From Arthrobacter sp. Soil762 (lineage in GTDB: Bacteria; Actinomycetota; Actinomycetes; Actinomycetales; Micrococcaceae): a stretch of 64,000 bases of DNA. Below are positions 54,297-61,822 of the stretch, one piece after another. Location: positions 124,001-188,000 of the forward strand of contig NZ_LMSG01000018.1 of the NCBI RefSeq assembly GCF_001428335.1. Reading direction: 5' to 3'. The notes beneath the pieces are model-generated. The model was not told where the DNA came from. It ran no database searches and worked only from the letters and a program-made list of their open reading frames with translations. The position numbers were made by a program, and so were the translations under genes. Positions within the stretch are counted from its first letter, which is position 1. Every line of letters begins with the position of its first letter.

Positions 54297-55466
54297 CTAA
54301 GGGGTGGGTAGGGGCGAAAGATGGTGGGCGGTGGGGCCCGCCGCGCCCAGGGTCCTGGACAGGTAGCTGATGGCTTCATTCTGCATCTCCGCGGTGAAGG
54401 CGTGCCCGCCGGGCCAGAAACTCCCGGTGTAGGAGCCAGCCGGGTGCAGGGACTCCAGGATCCGGTGGGCGTCCCGCATCCCTTCTTCCGGGAACAGCTC
54501 GTCGGCCAGTGCGTACTGCACCAGGAATCCGTCGGCGCCGGACCTGCCGGTTAGTTCCGGCCAGTCGCCCAGCTTCCAAAGGCCCGGGGTCTGGAGCAGC
54601 CAGGAATGGGCATCCAGGTAGGCAGGCAGCAGCGACTGGAACGTGGTCATCATGCACGTGACCACGTAGTTCCGGATCCGCGGGCTGAGGACCGCCAGGG
54701 CCAGTGCCCGGCCGCCGCCACCCGAGAACCCGATGCAGCCCAGCCGCTCCGCATCCACCCCGGGCAGGCCGGCAAGGACATCCAGCGCGGTCAGGTCATC
54801 GTGGGCCACCATCCCCGCCAGGCTGCTGCCCAGCAGGCCGGCGGTCTTGGCCACGGTGTCTTCATGGATTCCCGCGGCGGCGTTGTACAGTTCGGCGTCG
54901 GAAGGTACGACGCCGGCCTCCCGCCACTGCGACTTCCTCGCCTCCAGTGCTGATTCCGTCCGCCACGGCGGGGTGGACAGATCGAAGCGCCGGCTGCCCC
55001 ACGCGAAGGCGTCGTGGGCCAGGACGGCGAAGCCCTGGCGGGCGACCTCCGTGGCCAGTGCGCGCCCTCCGTAGTGCCCGGCACGGGCTTCCGTCGCGGA
55101 GGGGTGGGGCTCGGGAAGCGTGACCAGCCGGTCTGCTCCGCCGAACTTGTTTCCGCCGTGGCAGTGCAGGGCCAGCACGCCGGGCAGCGGCCCGGAACTC
55201 CCGGCCGGCCGCAACAGCCAGCCCGTGGTGCGGGGGCCGAAGCCCAGCTGCCAGCTGAGCTGGGAGGTGGTGACGCCGTCGTACGTTCCCTCCCAATGGA
55301 CGGTAACGCCCGCCGGGGAAACAACTGCCGGAACGCCCAGGGCGTCCGAAAGTTCCTGCGCGGCCGGTGCGGCTGCCGGGTAGCGCGGCCGGTCACGAAC
55401 GTAGGCAGGCCAGTTCTCGTAGCCTGCAATCGCACTGGGCCGGACTGGCCGGGAATCCTTGCTCAC
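54297..55466 (-). CDS. Alpha/beta hydrolase, acetyl-xylan-esterase / dienelactone-hydrolase-like
   Basis: A 389-residue alpha/beta hydrolase. The oxyanion part is L-H-C-H-G-G-N-K-F, the nucleophile elbow is G-F-S-G-G-G-G, an acid lies in the A-D-E-L-F region and the His in G-G-H-A-F. The long N-terminal region (about 100 residues) before the core resembles carbohydrate esterase-type hydrolases. No signal peptide, so it would act on imported ester-substituted sugars. GTG 55466 is used because AGGCAGG precedes it; a longer in-frame reading to 55571 begins inside the LacI operator. First gene of operon C. Confidence 0.82.
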   Translation of the reverse strand: MSKDSRPVRPSAIAGYENWPAYVRDRPRYPAAAPAAQELSDALGVPAVVSPAGVTVHWEGTYDGVTTSQLSWQLGFGPRTTGWLLRPAGSSGPLPGVLALHCHGGNKFGGADRLVTLPEPHPSATEARAGHYGGRALATEVARQGFAVLAHDAFAWGSRRFDLSTPPWRTESALEARKSQWREAGVVPSDAELYNAAAGIHEDTVAKTAGLLGSSLAGMVAHDDLTALDVLAGLPGVDAERLGCIGFSGGGGRALALAVLSPRIRNYVVTCMMTTFQSLLPAYLDAHSWLLQTPGLWKLGDWPELTGRSGADGFLVQYALADELFPEEGMRDAHRILESLHPAGSYTGSFWPGGHAFTAEMQNEAISYLSRTLGAAGPTAHHLSPLPTP

Positions 55467-55554
55467 TGACCTGCCTGTTGTTCGGGTGGAGACGGATGGG
55501 TGAGGGCGCGGTGGATCGGGATGAAGATGAACTGTGGGTAGAGTGATCCGTTGC

Positions 55555-55612
55555 AGAAAACGCTTTCTCAAAAACTAACAAAGGGCTATACAGGAGTCAA
55601 GAAACCGTTTAC
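55555..55612. promoter_or_regulatory. Divergent operon C / importer 2 promoters with two LacI operators
   Basis: Operator 1 is AGAAAACGCTTTCT (55555-55568) and operator 2 is GAAACCGTTTAC (55601-55612). Leftward promoter: -35 TTGACT (55600-55595), 17-bp spacer, -10 TAGTTT (55577-55572), with operator 1 at its start point. Rightward promoter: -35 TTTCTC (55564-55569), 17-bp spacer, -10 TATACA (55587-55592), with operator 2 at its start point. The promoters overlap back to back, each closed by one operator. The rest of the 387-bp gap (55467-55853) is a leader of about 250 nt with one small ORF. Confidence 0.65.
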
Positions 55613-55749
55613 TTTTGGTACGGAGCCGCTTTCAACGTCCCGCGTGACGGAGGCCGGATCCGGACAGCTGCACCCCAAGTGAGTCCGCCGCCGGAGACGA
55701 TGCAAATATGGATCGCCCAGTGCGATCAACCCAGACGTGGAGGGCCACG

Positions 55750-55857
55750 ATGACCAAAGGAGGCCACATGGCCGCTAGACACATACCCAGGACGCCGTGC
55801 CCGGCAGGAATGCCGGCTGCAGCGGGCCTGCTGCGTGAAACGGAGTTGCCGCAATGA
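55750..55857 (+). CDS. Small leader ORF coupled to importer 2 permease
   Basis: A 35-codon ORF from ATG 55750, or 29 codons from ATG 55768, which has the strong Shine-Dalgarno AAAGGAGG (55756-55763). It ends in TGA 55855-55857, overlapping the permease start (ATGA). Inside it CCGGCA-GGAA-TGCCGG (55801-55816) forms a hairpin with a GNRA loop, followed by a second weak hairpin (GCAG...CTGC). It may be a leader peptide controlling permease translation. The peptide itself matches nothing I know. Confidence 0.4.
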   Translation: MTKGGHMAARHIPRTPCPAGMPAAAGLLRETELPQ

Positions 55858-56798
55858 GTGCCATCAGCGAACTGAGCACCCTCAAGCGCCGCAAAGGCCC
55901 GATGACGGCAGCGGAGAAAAAAGCGAACGGCCGGGATAACAAGGCCGCCTACATCTTCTTGCTGCCGTGGCTGGTGGGCCTTGTTGCCATCACCGTCGGT
56001 CCGATGCTGATGTCCCTGTACCTGTCCTTCACGGATTACAACCTGCTCCAGCCGCCGGAATGGGTCGGGCTGGACAACTTCATCCGCATGTTCGCAGACG
56101 CCCGGCTGCACAACTCGCTGGGCGTGACGTTCACCTACGTCTTTGTAGGCGTCCCGCTGCAGCTTGGTGTTGCGCTGCTGATCGCGCTGGTGCTGGATAA
56201 AGGCCTGCGCGGACTGCCGTTCTACCGTTCCGTCTTCTACCTGCCCTCCCTGCTGGGCGGTTCCGTGGCCGTTGCCATCCTGTGGAAGCAGATCTTCGGC
56301 ACCACCGGCCTGGTCAACCAGGCCCTGGCCATGTTTGGCATCCAGGGTCCCGGCTGGATTTCCGATCCGAGCACCGCGCTGGGCTCCATCGTCCTGCTGC
56401 ACGTGTGGACCTTCGGCGCCCCCATGATCATCTTCCTGGCCGGCCTCCGCCAGATCCCGGTGATGTACTACGAGGCAGCGAAGGTGGACGGCGCCAGCAC
56501 ACTCCAGCAGTTCTGGCGGATCACGCTTCCCATGCTCAGCCCCATCATTTTCTTCAACCTGGTGCTCCAGATCATTGGATCCTTCCAGTCCTTCACGCAG
56601 GCGTTCATCGTTTCCGGCGGCAATGGCGGCCCTTCGGACTCCACGATGTTCTTCACGCTGTACCTGTACCAGAAGGGCTTTGGCCAGTTCGACATGGGCT
56701 ATGCCTCCGCAATGGCGTGGTTCCTGCTGGTCATCATCGGTGTGTTCACCGCCATCAACTTCATCGCTGCAAAGTATTGGGTTTTCTATGACGACTAA
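55854..56798 (+). CDS. Carbohydrate ABC transporter permease (MalF type), importer 2
   Basis: A 314-residue permease with six membrane segments (A-Y-I-F-L-L-P-W-L-V-G starts the first). The EAA loop is Y-E-A-A-K-V-D-G-A-S-T-L-Q-Q-F-W-R-I-T-L-P. The start at ATG 55854 overlaps the small leader ORF and has GGAG 8 nt upstream. It pairs with the next permease, overlapping it by 11 bases. No ATPase gene nearby. By its operators it is likely coregulated with operon C, and thus imports the glycoside or sugar acid used there. Confidence 0.92.
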   Translation: MSAISELSTLKRRKGPMTAAEKKANGRDNKAAYIFLLPWLVGLVAITVGPMLMSLYLSFTDYNLLQPPEWVGLDNFIRMFADARLHNSLGVTFTYVFVGVPLQLGVALLIALVLDKGLRGLPFYRSVFYLPSLLGGSVAVAILWKQIFGTTGLVNQALAMFGIQGPGWISDPSTALGSIVLLHVWTFGAPMIIFLAGLRQIPVMYYEAAKVDGASTLQQFWRITLPMLSPIIFFNLVLQIIGSFQSFTQAFIVSGGNGGPSDSTMFFTLYLYQKGFGQFDMGYASAMAWFLLVIIGVFTAINFIAAKYWVFYDD

Positions 56799-57738
56799 GC
56801 TTGAGACGCTGCCCGCCCCGGACAAAAACACCGCCGGCGCCGGTAAGCCTACGAATCACCGCAAGCCCGCGAAGCGCCGCGAATCCCGCGGCACGCTCGC
56901 CTTCAGCAGGGCTGCCCGCACCAGGGCCTTGATCAAGCACGGCATCCTGATCCTCGCCGGCGGCCTCATGATCTACCCGCTGCTGTGGATGGTTGTCTCT
57001 TCGCTCCGGGCCAATGAGCTGATCTTCCGCGAGCCTGGCTTGTGGCTCAACAGCCTGGAGATGAGCAACTACACGGACGGCTGGTCCGCGCTGACGCACC
57101 CGTTCGGGCACTACATGCTCAACTCGGCCATCGTGGTGATCGGCTCCATCCTGGGAAACCTGATCTCCTGCTCCATGGCCGCCTACGCCTTCGCCCGTCT
57201 CCAGTTCACGGGCAAGAAGCTGTTCTTCGGCATCATGCTGCTGACCATCATGCTCCCGTTCCACGTGGTGATCGTGCCGCAGTACATCCTGTTCTCCCAG
57301 ATCGGCTGGGTAAACACGTTCTGGCCGCTGATCGTGCCCAAGCTGCTGGCCACCGACGCGTTCTTCGTGTTCCTGATGGTCCAGTTCATCCGCGGCATCC
57401 CGAAGGACCTGGATGAAGCGGCAAGGATCGACGGCGCCGGCCACCCGCGCATCTTCCTGCGGGTCATCCTGCCCCTGATGGTGCCGGCCCTGGCCACCAC
57501 CACCATCTTCACCTTCATCTGGACGTGGAACGACTTCTTCGGCGCCTTGATCTACCTGACGGATCCGGACATGTTCACCGTTCCGGTGGCGCTGCGCGCC
57601 TTCGTGGATTCGCAGTCCGCCACCAGCTGGGGATCGCTGTTCGCGATGTCCATCGTGTCCCTGCTGCCGGTGTTCCTGGTGTTCCTGTTCGGCCAGCGGT
57701 TCCTCATCAAGGGCATCGCCACCACAGGCATCAAGTAG
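56788..57738 (+). CDS. Carbohydrate ABC transporter permease (MalG type), importer 2
   Basis: A 316-residue permease. A Lys/Arg/Pro-rich cytoplasmic N-terminus of about 50 residues precedes six membrane segments. The EAA motif is D-E-A-A-R-I-D-G-A-G-H-P-R-I-F-L-R-V-I-L-P. ATG 56788 lies inside the 3' end of the first permease gene, so translation is coupled. A terminator follows at 57767-57791; the solute-binding protein of this importer is expressed from its own promoter. Confidence 0.92.
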   Translation: MTTKLETLPAPDKNTAGAGKPTNHRKPAKRRESRGTLAFSRAARTRALIKHGILILAGGLMIYPLLWMVVSSLRANELIFREPGLWLNSLEMSNYTDGWSALTHPFGHYMLNSAIVVIGSILGNLISCSMAAYAFARLQFTGKKLFFGIMLLTIMLPFHVVIVPQYILFSQIGWVNTFWPLIVPKLLATDAFFVFLMVQFIRGIPKDLDEAARIDGAGHPRIFLRVILPLMVPALATTTIFTFIWTWNDFFGALIYLTDPDMFTVPVALRAFVDSQSATSWGSLFAMSIVSLLPVFLVFLFGQRFLIKGIATTGIK

Positions 57739-57766
57739 ATCCAGCGGTACTCCTTGCTCCAGCCAG

Positions 57767-57791
57767 TGGCCCGTCCCCCGAGGACGGGCCA
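57767..57791 (+). terminator. Terminator after the importer 2 permease genes
   Basis: TGGCCCGTCC (57767-57776) pairs perfectly with GGACGGGCCA (57782-57791) around loop CCCGA, and TTT follows. It separates the permease genes from the solute-binding protein gene. Confidence 0.8.
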
Positions 57792-57855
57792 TTTGGCATA
57801 TGCCGCCGTGCCGGGTCGCGTGGAAGATCCGCCGAGGCCAAGGCAGTAAAAACAT

Positions 57856-57907
57856 CTTGTAATACAAGTCATACACTTGTAGTATGAGAGTTAAGAAAAC
57901 GCTTTCT
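57856..57907 (+). promoter_or_regulatory. Solute-binding protein promoter with two types of operator
   Basis: The -35 TTGTAA (57857-57862) and -10 TAGTAT (57880-57885) are 17 bp apart. CTTGTAATACAAG (57856-57868) is a perfect palindrome over the -35. ACAAGTCATACACTTGT (57864-57880) is an inverted repeat across the spacer. Both look like GntR/HutC-type operators. AGAAAACGCTTTCT (57894-57907) follows at the start point and is identical to the LacI operator at 55555. Two regulators therefore probably share this promoter. Confidence 0.65.
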
Positions 57908-57953
57908 CGTTTACTTTCCCCCATAACCGGATCAACGAAGATCGGAGTACCCA

Positions 57954-59312
57954 GTGGCGCTTTTTCACCGCACTGAGTCAGATGCCAAAAATCGTACGGC
58001 AGAGTTGCCATCCATCGGCGCACCCCGCCGTTTCCGCAAGACGGGCGTCGTTGCCGCGGCAGCCGCCGTCGTGCTTGCCCTGAGTGCCTGCGGTGGAGGA
58101 GCCTCCCCGCAGAGTGATGGCGGACCTGTTGAGCTGCGCTTCTCCTGGTGGGGCAGCGACAAGCGCGCCCAGCTGACGCAGGCGGCCATCGCGGCGTTCG
58201 AGGCCGAGAACCCCAATATCAAGATCAAGCCGGAGTACGGCGACTGGAGCGGTTACTGGGACAAGCTGGCCACCCAGGTTGCCGCCAACGATGCCCCGGA
58301 CATCATCCAGATGGACGAAAAATACATCACGGAGTACTCAACCCGCGGTGCGCTGCTGGACCTCTCCAAGTACCAGATCGACACCTCAAAGCTGGACGAA
58401 GCGGCCCTCAACGCCGGCAAGAGCGAAGACGGCCTGACCGGCATCGCCGCCGGCATCAACGCGGCCACCATCCTGGCCAACCCCGCAGTCTTCAAGGCCG
58501 CAGGCGTTGAGCTTCCCGACGACAAGACCTGGACCTGGGAAGACTTCGGCCGCATCTCCGCCGAAGTCACCGAGAAGTCGCCGAAGGGTACGTACGGCTC
58601 TGCCGCCTACGGAACGGACGAGGCCTCGCTGGGAGTCTGGCTCCGGCAGAACGGCAAGTCCCTGTACACCTCCGACGGCAAGCTGGGATTCGAGCCCTCG
58701 GACATCGCCGACTGGTGGGCTTTCCTGAAGGAGCTCAGCGAGAAGAAGGCTGTGCCGTCCGCATCGGAAGTTGTGGAAGCTGAGGCCGCAGCGCTTGACC
58801 AGAGCGGCCTGGCCACGGGCAAGAACGGGCTCGCGTTCTGGTGGTCCAACCAGCTGCCGGCGCTGGAGAAGGCTGCCGGAACCGAGCTGCAGATCCTGCG
58901 GTTCCCGTCCGCCACCGGGAAGGCTGCCGACGCCAAGCTCTGGTACAAGGCATCCCAGTTCTGGTCGGCTTCATCGCGCACCAAGCACCCCGTGGAAACG
59001 GCCAAGTTCATCAACTTCCTGGCCAACAACACCAAGGCAGGCGAGGCCCTGCTTGCCGACCGCGGCGTCTACCCGAACTCCGACGTCCGCGCCGCCATCG
59101 AGCCAAAGCTGACCCCCGCCGATATCAAGGTGGTCAAGTTCATCGACCAGATCAAGGGCGAACTCGGCGAGGCTCCGGCCCCGCCGCCGAAGGGCGCCGG
59201 CGCCATCCAGGAAATCGTCAAGCGCTACACCTCCGAGGTCCTCTTCAACCGCCTGTCCACTGACGAGGCCGGCAAGAAGGCCGTGGATGAGATGAAGTCC
59301 GCCATCAGCTAA
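57954..59312 (+). CDS. Extracellular sugar-binding lipoprotein, importer 2
   Basis: A 452-residue family 1 solute-binding protein starting at GTG 57954. An unusually long cytosolic start (about 30 residues, polar) precedes the signal helix and lipobox L-S-A-C. The mature protein opens with L-R-F-S-W-W-G-S-D-K-R, typical of sugar-binding proteins, and has W-T-W-E-D-F in the middle. It follows the two permease genes of importer 2 beyond a terminator and has its own doubly controlled promoter, allowing more binding protein than permease. Confidence 0.92.
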   Translation: MALFHRTESDAKNRTAELPSIGAPRRFRKTGVVAAAAAVVLALSACGGGASPQSDGGPVELRFSWWGSDKRAQLTQAAIAAFEAENPNIKIKPEYGDWSGYWDKLATQVAANDAPDIIQMDEKYITEYSTRGALLDLSKYQIDTSKLDEAALNAGKSEDGLTGIAAGINAATILANPAVFKAAGVELPDDKTWTWEDFGRISAEVTEKSPKGTYGSAAYGTDEASLGVWLRQNGKSLYTSDGKLGFEPSDIADWWAFLKELSEKKAVPSASEVVEAEAAALDQSGLATGKNGLAFWWSNQLPALEKAAGTELQILRFPSATGKAADAKLWYKASQFWSASSRTKHPVETAKFINFLANNTKAGEALLADRGVYPNSDVRAAIEPKLTPADIKVVKFIDQIKGELGEAPAPPPKGAGAIQEIVKRYTSEVLFNRLSTDEAGKKAVDEMKSAIS

Positions 59313-59318
59313 GTCCCG

Positions 59319-59440
59319 CGCCGTCGTCGGGCTCTTCCGGGTGCAGCTTCTGAAGGAAGCTTCAGCAGGAAGCGTACGACGGCGAGTGGTCACCACAGTC
59401 CCGGCTGGAACCTTTGGTTCCGGCCGGGACTGTGGTGTTT
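59319..59440 (+). terminator. Double hairpin and intrinsic terminator
   Basis: A first structure pairs CGCCGTCGT (59319-59327) with ACGACGGCG (59376-59384), with an inner CTGAAG-GAAG-CTTCAG stem. The second (59391-59437) is CACCACAGTCCCGGC then GGAACC, loop TTT, GGTTCC then GCCGGGACTGTGGTG, followed by TTT. The second is a strong intrinsic terminator for the solute-binding protein gene. Confidence 0.8.
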
Positions 59441-59529
59441 AAGGTCTGTGTCCGGAGTCCGGCTTTCCCGGTGGCCATGAGTGCTGGACGGGTTCCGGTC
59501 CTCGTGGTCCACTGGGAGCACTTCAATTC

Positions 59530-60294
59530 ATGGGGGAGAACATGAAGGCATTGGGTTGGACCGCCGCGGCGGCAACACTACTGATGTTGACTGGTTGCGC
59601 AAATAATGTGCCCACCGTGAATCCGGCGCCGAAGACGCTGGAAGTTAGTCCGCCCAGTGCCGTCCCCACTGGCAGTCCCACTCCATCCGCTCAGGCCTCA
59701 GGGGCGCCGGTTCAAGCGATCACCATCCCGCTGGGCAAGCAGAAGCAGACTGGTGTCGAGGCATGGCTGACCATCAGCGGCTTTTCCGGGCCTCCGGGTT
59801 CGCAAGTTACTTACGACGCGTCAGGGTCCGCAGGCGTCGTGGTCAAGTATGAATGGGATTTGGACGGCGACGGAAGCTACGACAGGACCACCACTGATCC
59901 TGTCCTCAAACACACTTACGGGGCAGAGTTTGAAGGAGTCATGATCCTGCGGGTAACAGGGATTGCCGGCGGCACCGACGTTTTGGAGACCCCTGTTCGC
60001 ATCAGCACAACGCCCCCGTATCTGGCAGCGGCCTCAAACGTTCGTATCGAAGTTCTCTCTACGGTGGGGACGATCAGTGAGGTCAGAGTCACTTGGGAAT
60101 CCAGTGACCCCACGGTTTACAGATGGGGAGTGGCTGTTGACGGTATCCCGGCAGGCATGCGTGAGGGATCGGTCCGCTCCGTGAACGTCACAGATGTGCA
60201 CCACGAAGAAGAAGTCCTGATAGAAGTCATTGGCTTCACAGCCGGCGGCGCTATGGGTGAACGCGCGGGCGCAGTCTTGGCCGCGGCCGAGTAG
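59530..60294 (+). CDS. PKD-domain lipoprotein
   Basis: A 254-residue protein. The signal peptide ends in the lipobox L-T-G-C; a Pro/Ser/Thr-rich linker (about residues 30-65) leads to a PKD-like beta domain with Y-E-W-D-L-D-G-D-G-S-Y-D, and a second beta-rich domain follows. PKD domains mediate protein or carbohydrate contacts at the cell surface. An alternative start is ATG 59542, just behind GGGGGAG. No partner gene is evident. The codon use is slightly less GC-rich than in the sugar operons. Function unknown. Confidence 0.75.
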   Translation: MGENMKALGWTAAAATLLMLTGCANNVPTVNPAPKTLEVSPPSAVPTGSPTPSAQASGAPVQAITIPLGKQKQTGVEAWLTISGFSGPPGSQVTYDASGSAGVVVKYEWDLDGDGSYDRTTTDPVLKHTYGAEFEGVMILRVTGIAGGTDVLETPVRISTTPPYLAAASNVRIEVLSTVGTISEVRVTWESSDPTVYRWGVAVDGIPAGMREGSVRSVNVTDVHHEEEVLIEVIGFTAGGAMGERAGAVLAAAE

Positions 60295-60321
60295 TAAACC
60301 TCGCAGGCTTGTCCGTGGCTT

Positions 60322-61735
60322 TCATTCGCGTTGTGGTGGCGGGGGTGGTTTGAAGTAGTGGTTTTGTTGGGGTTTTTGGGTGGGGTCGATGTGGCGTGGG
60401 GTGTGAACCACGGGACGCCGTTGCGGGTGTGGATGGTCCATTGTTCTTTGTGGATCAGGTGGTGGTGATGGGAGCAAAGGAGCGCTCCGTTGCCGACGTT
60501 GGTGGGGCCGTCGTGTGACCAGTAGGTGATGTGGTGGGCCTCGCACCAGGGGGCCGGGATGGTGCAGTTGGGGAACGTGCAGCCTTGGTCGCAGGCGGTG
60601 AGGGCGAGGCGTTGGGCAGGCGTGAAGAGCCGCGTTTTGCGGCCTTGGTCCAGGATTTCGCCGTGGGTGCCGAGCAGGACGGGGATGATGTCGGCGTCGC
60701 AGGCGATTTTGCGGAGGGTGGTGGCGGCGACGGGCCCGGTGAACGTGAAGCTGCCCGCGCCAGCGCCGACGCCGGTGTTGCCGGCGTCCGTGGCTGGGCC
60801 CTGAGCGGTGGCTGCGTGGGGGAGGAGATCTTGGTAGTTGATGGTGGCGAGGATTTGGGGGCGGTTCCCGCCGGTGGTGGGCAGTAGGTTGGTGCTCAGG
60901 GCGGCTTTGAGAGCGCCGATAATGCCGTCGAGTTGTTTCTGGGAGCGGGTGCGCCGGTCCAGGTCGAGGTCTGCGTCCTTCCAGACGTTGTTGCCTTGCC
61001 CCGTGGCGGGGGTCCCGGTCCCCGTTCCGGTTTCTGTACCTGTGGTGGTGCGGGGGTTGGTGGCGGCGTTCATGATGGTGGCGAGGTGTTCGTATTGGTC
61101 GGTGGGGTGGTGGCCGGCAGGATGCTGTGCGCGAGGTGGATGCGGCGCTGGGCTTCGCTGCGTCCGATCCGGAGCCGGAGGCGCAGGAATTCGGCGGTGG
61201 TTTTGCAGCCGTCATCGGCCGGTGACCGCGGTATAGGGCATCTGATGGTTCCGGCGGCGTCAGTTTCGTTCAGGGTTTCAACGCCGTTGTCCCACCCGGT
61301 GATCCAGCCTCGGGTGGTCCGAGTGGTTCCAGCGGCGGTGATGGCCTGGGTGCGCGTGCGGTCCACGGCGCCTGCGGCGAGAATCTGGAGGTAGTCCACG
61401 GTCCGGGAGAGGTCCTCGACGAGGCCGGCGAAATCGGCGGCCTCCACGTAGCCGGCCATCGCAAGCCTCCCGGGAGCCGAGGTCGCGGCTGCGTTCACTG
61501 CGTTGATCACCGCAGCCAGCCCGGCGTCGGCCGTCGGAACGGCGGTGTCACCGCCGCCGTTCCGAGTGAGCCGATCCCCAATAGCCTCCATAGGAATACT
61601 CTGTCGTGGGGGTACGACATTATTGCCGCTGTGGCCAACGCCAGCGTTTGAAGCGCCCCCCAATGGGGCGGCAGCGAGCGTCAGAACGGCAGCACTGCCG
61701 CCGCCGTCCGCAAGCCGATCCCCGAGAGCTTCCAT
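60322..61735 (-). pseudogene. Broken DUF222/HNH endonuclease gene
   Basis: Reads as the family in three different frames. The DUF222 part (61735 to about 61100) ends at S-I-L-P-A-T-T-P. The HNH part resumes in another frame with T-D-Q-Y-E-H-L-A-T-I-M-N and carries C-E-A-H-H-I-T-Y-W, G-N-G-A-L-L-C-S-H-H-H-H and H-K-E-Q-W. A further frameshift near 60405 is needed to reach the normal end (H-I-D-P-T-Q-K-P). About half of the DUF222 domain is missing at the junction near 61100. The family is a very common repeat gene in Arthrobacter, with proposed homing or mobile-element-like behaviour. Confidence 0.82.
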
Positions 61736-61765
61736 AGGAATACTCTGCCGTGGGGGTACGACATT
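61571..61765. repeat. In-frame tandem duplication at the 5' end of the HNH pseudogene
   Basis: A 51-bp segment at 61571-61621 is repeated at 61715-61765 with four differences. The offset is 144 bp (48 codons). Each copy contains a start codon context (CCAT on the plus strand) and the GTACGAC element, so both the leader and the first codons (M-E-A-L/I-G-D-R-L) were duplicated. Confidence 0.8.
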
Positions 61766-61822
61766 CTTACGAAGAAGGTCCCGGCCGTGGGAAAACGGGG
61801 ATCCGGGACGACCAGCAGAGCC

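Noticed and set aside
60117..61073. Intact HNH endonuclease gene starting at ATG 61073
   Set aside because: The start lies in the middle of the family sequence, and the C-terminus runs out of frame into the lipoprotein gene. It is part of the pseudogene.
61571..61765. Repeats as a CRISPR array
   Set aside because: Only two copies, 144 bp apart, in coding frame, with no spacer pattern or cas genes.
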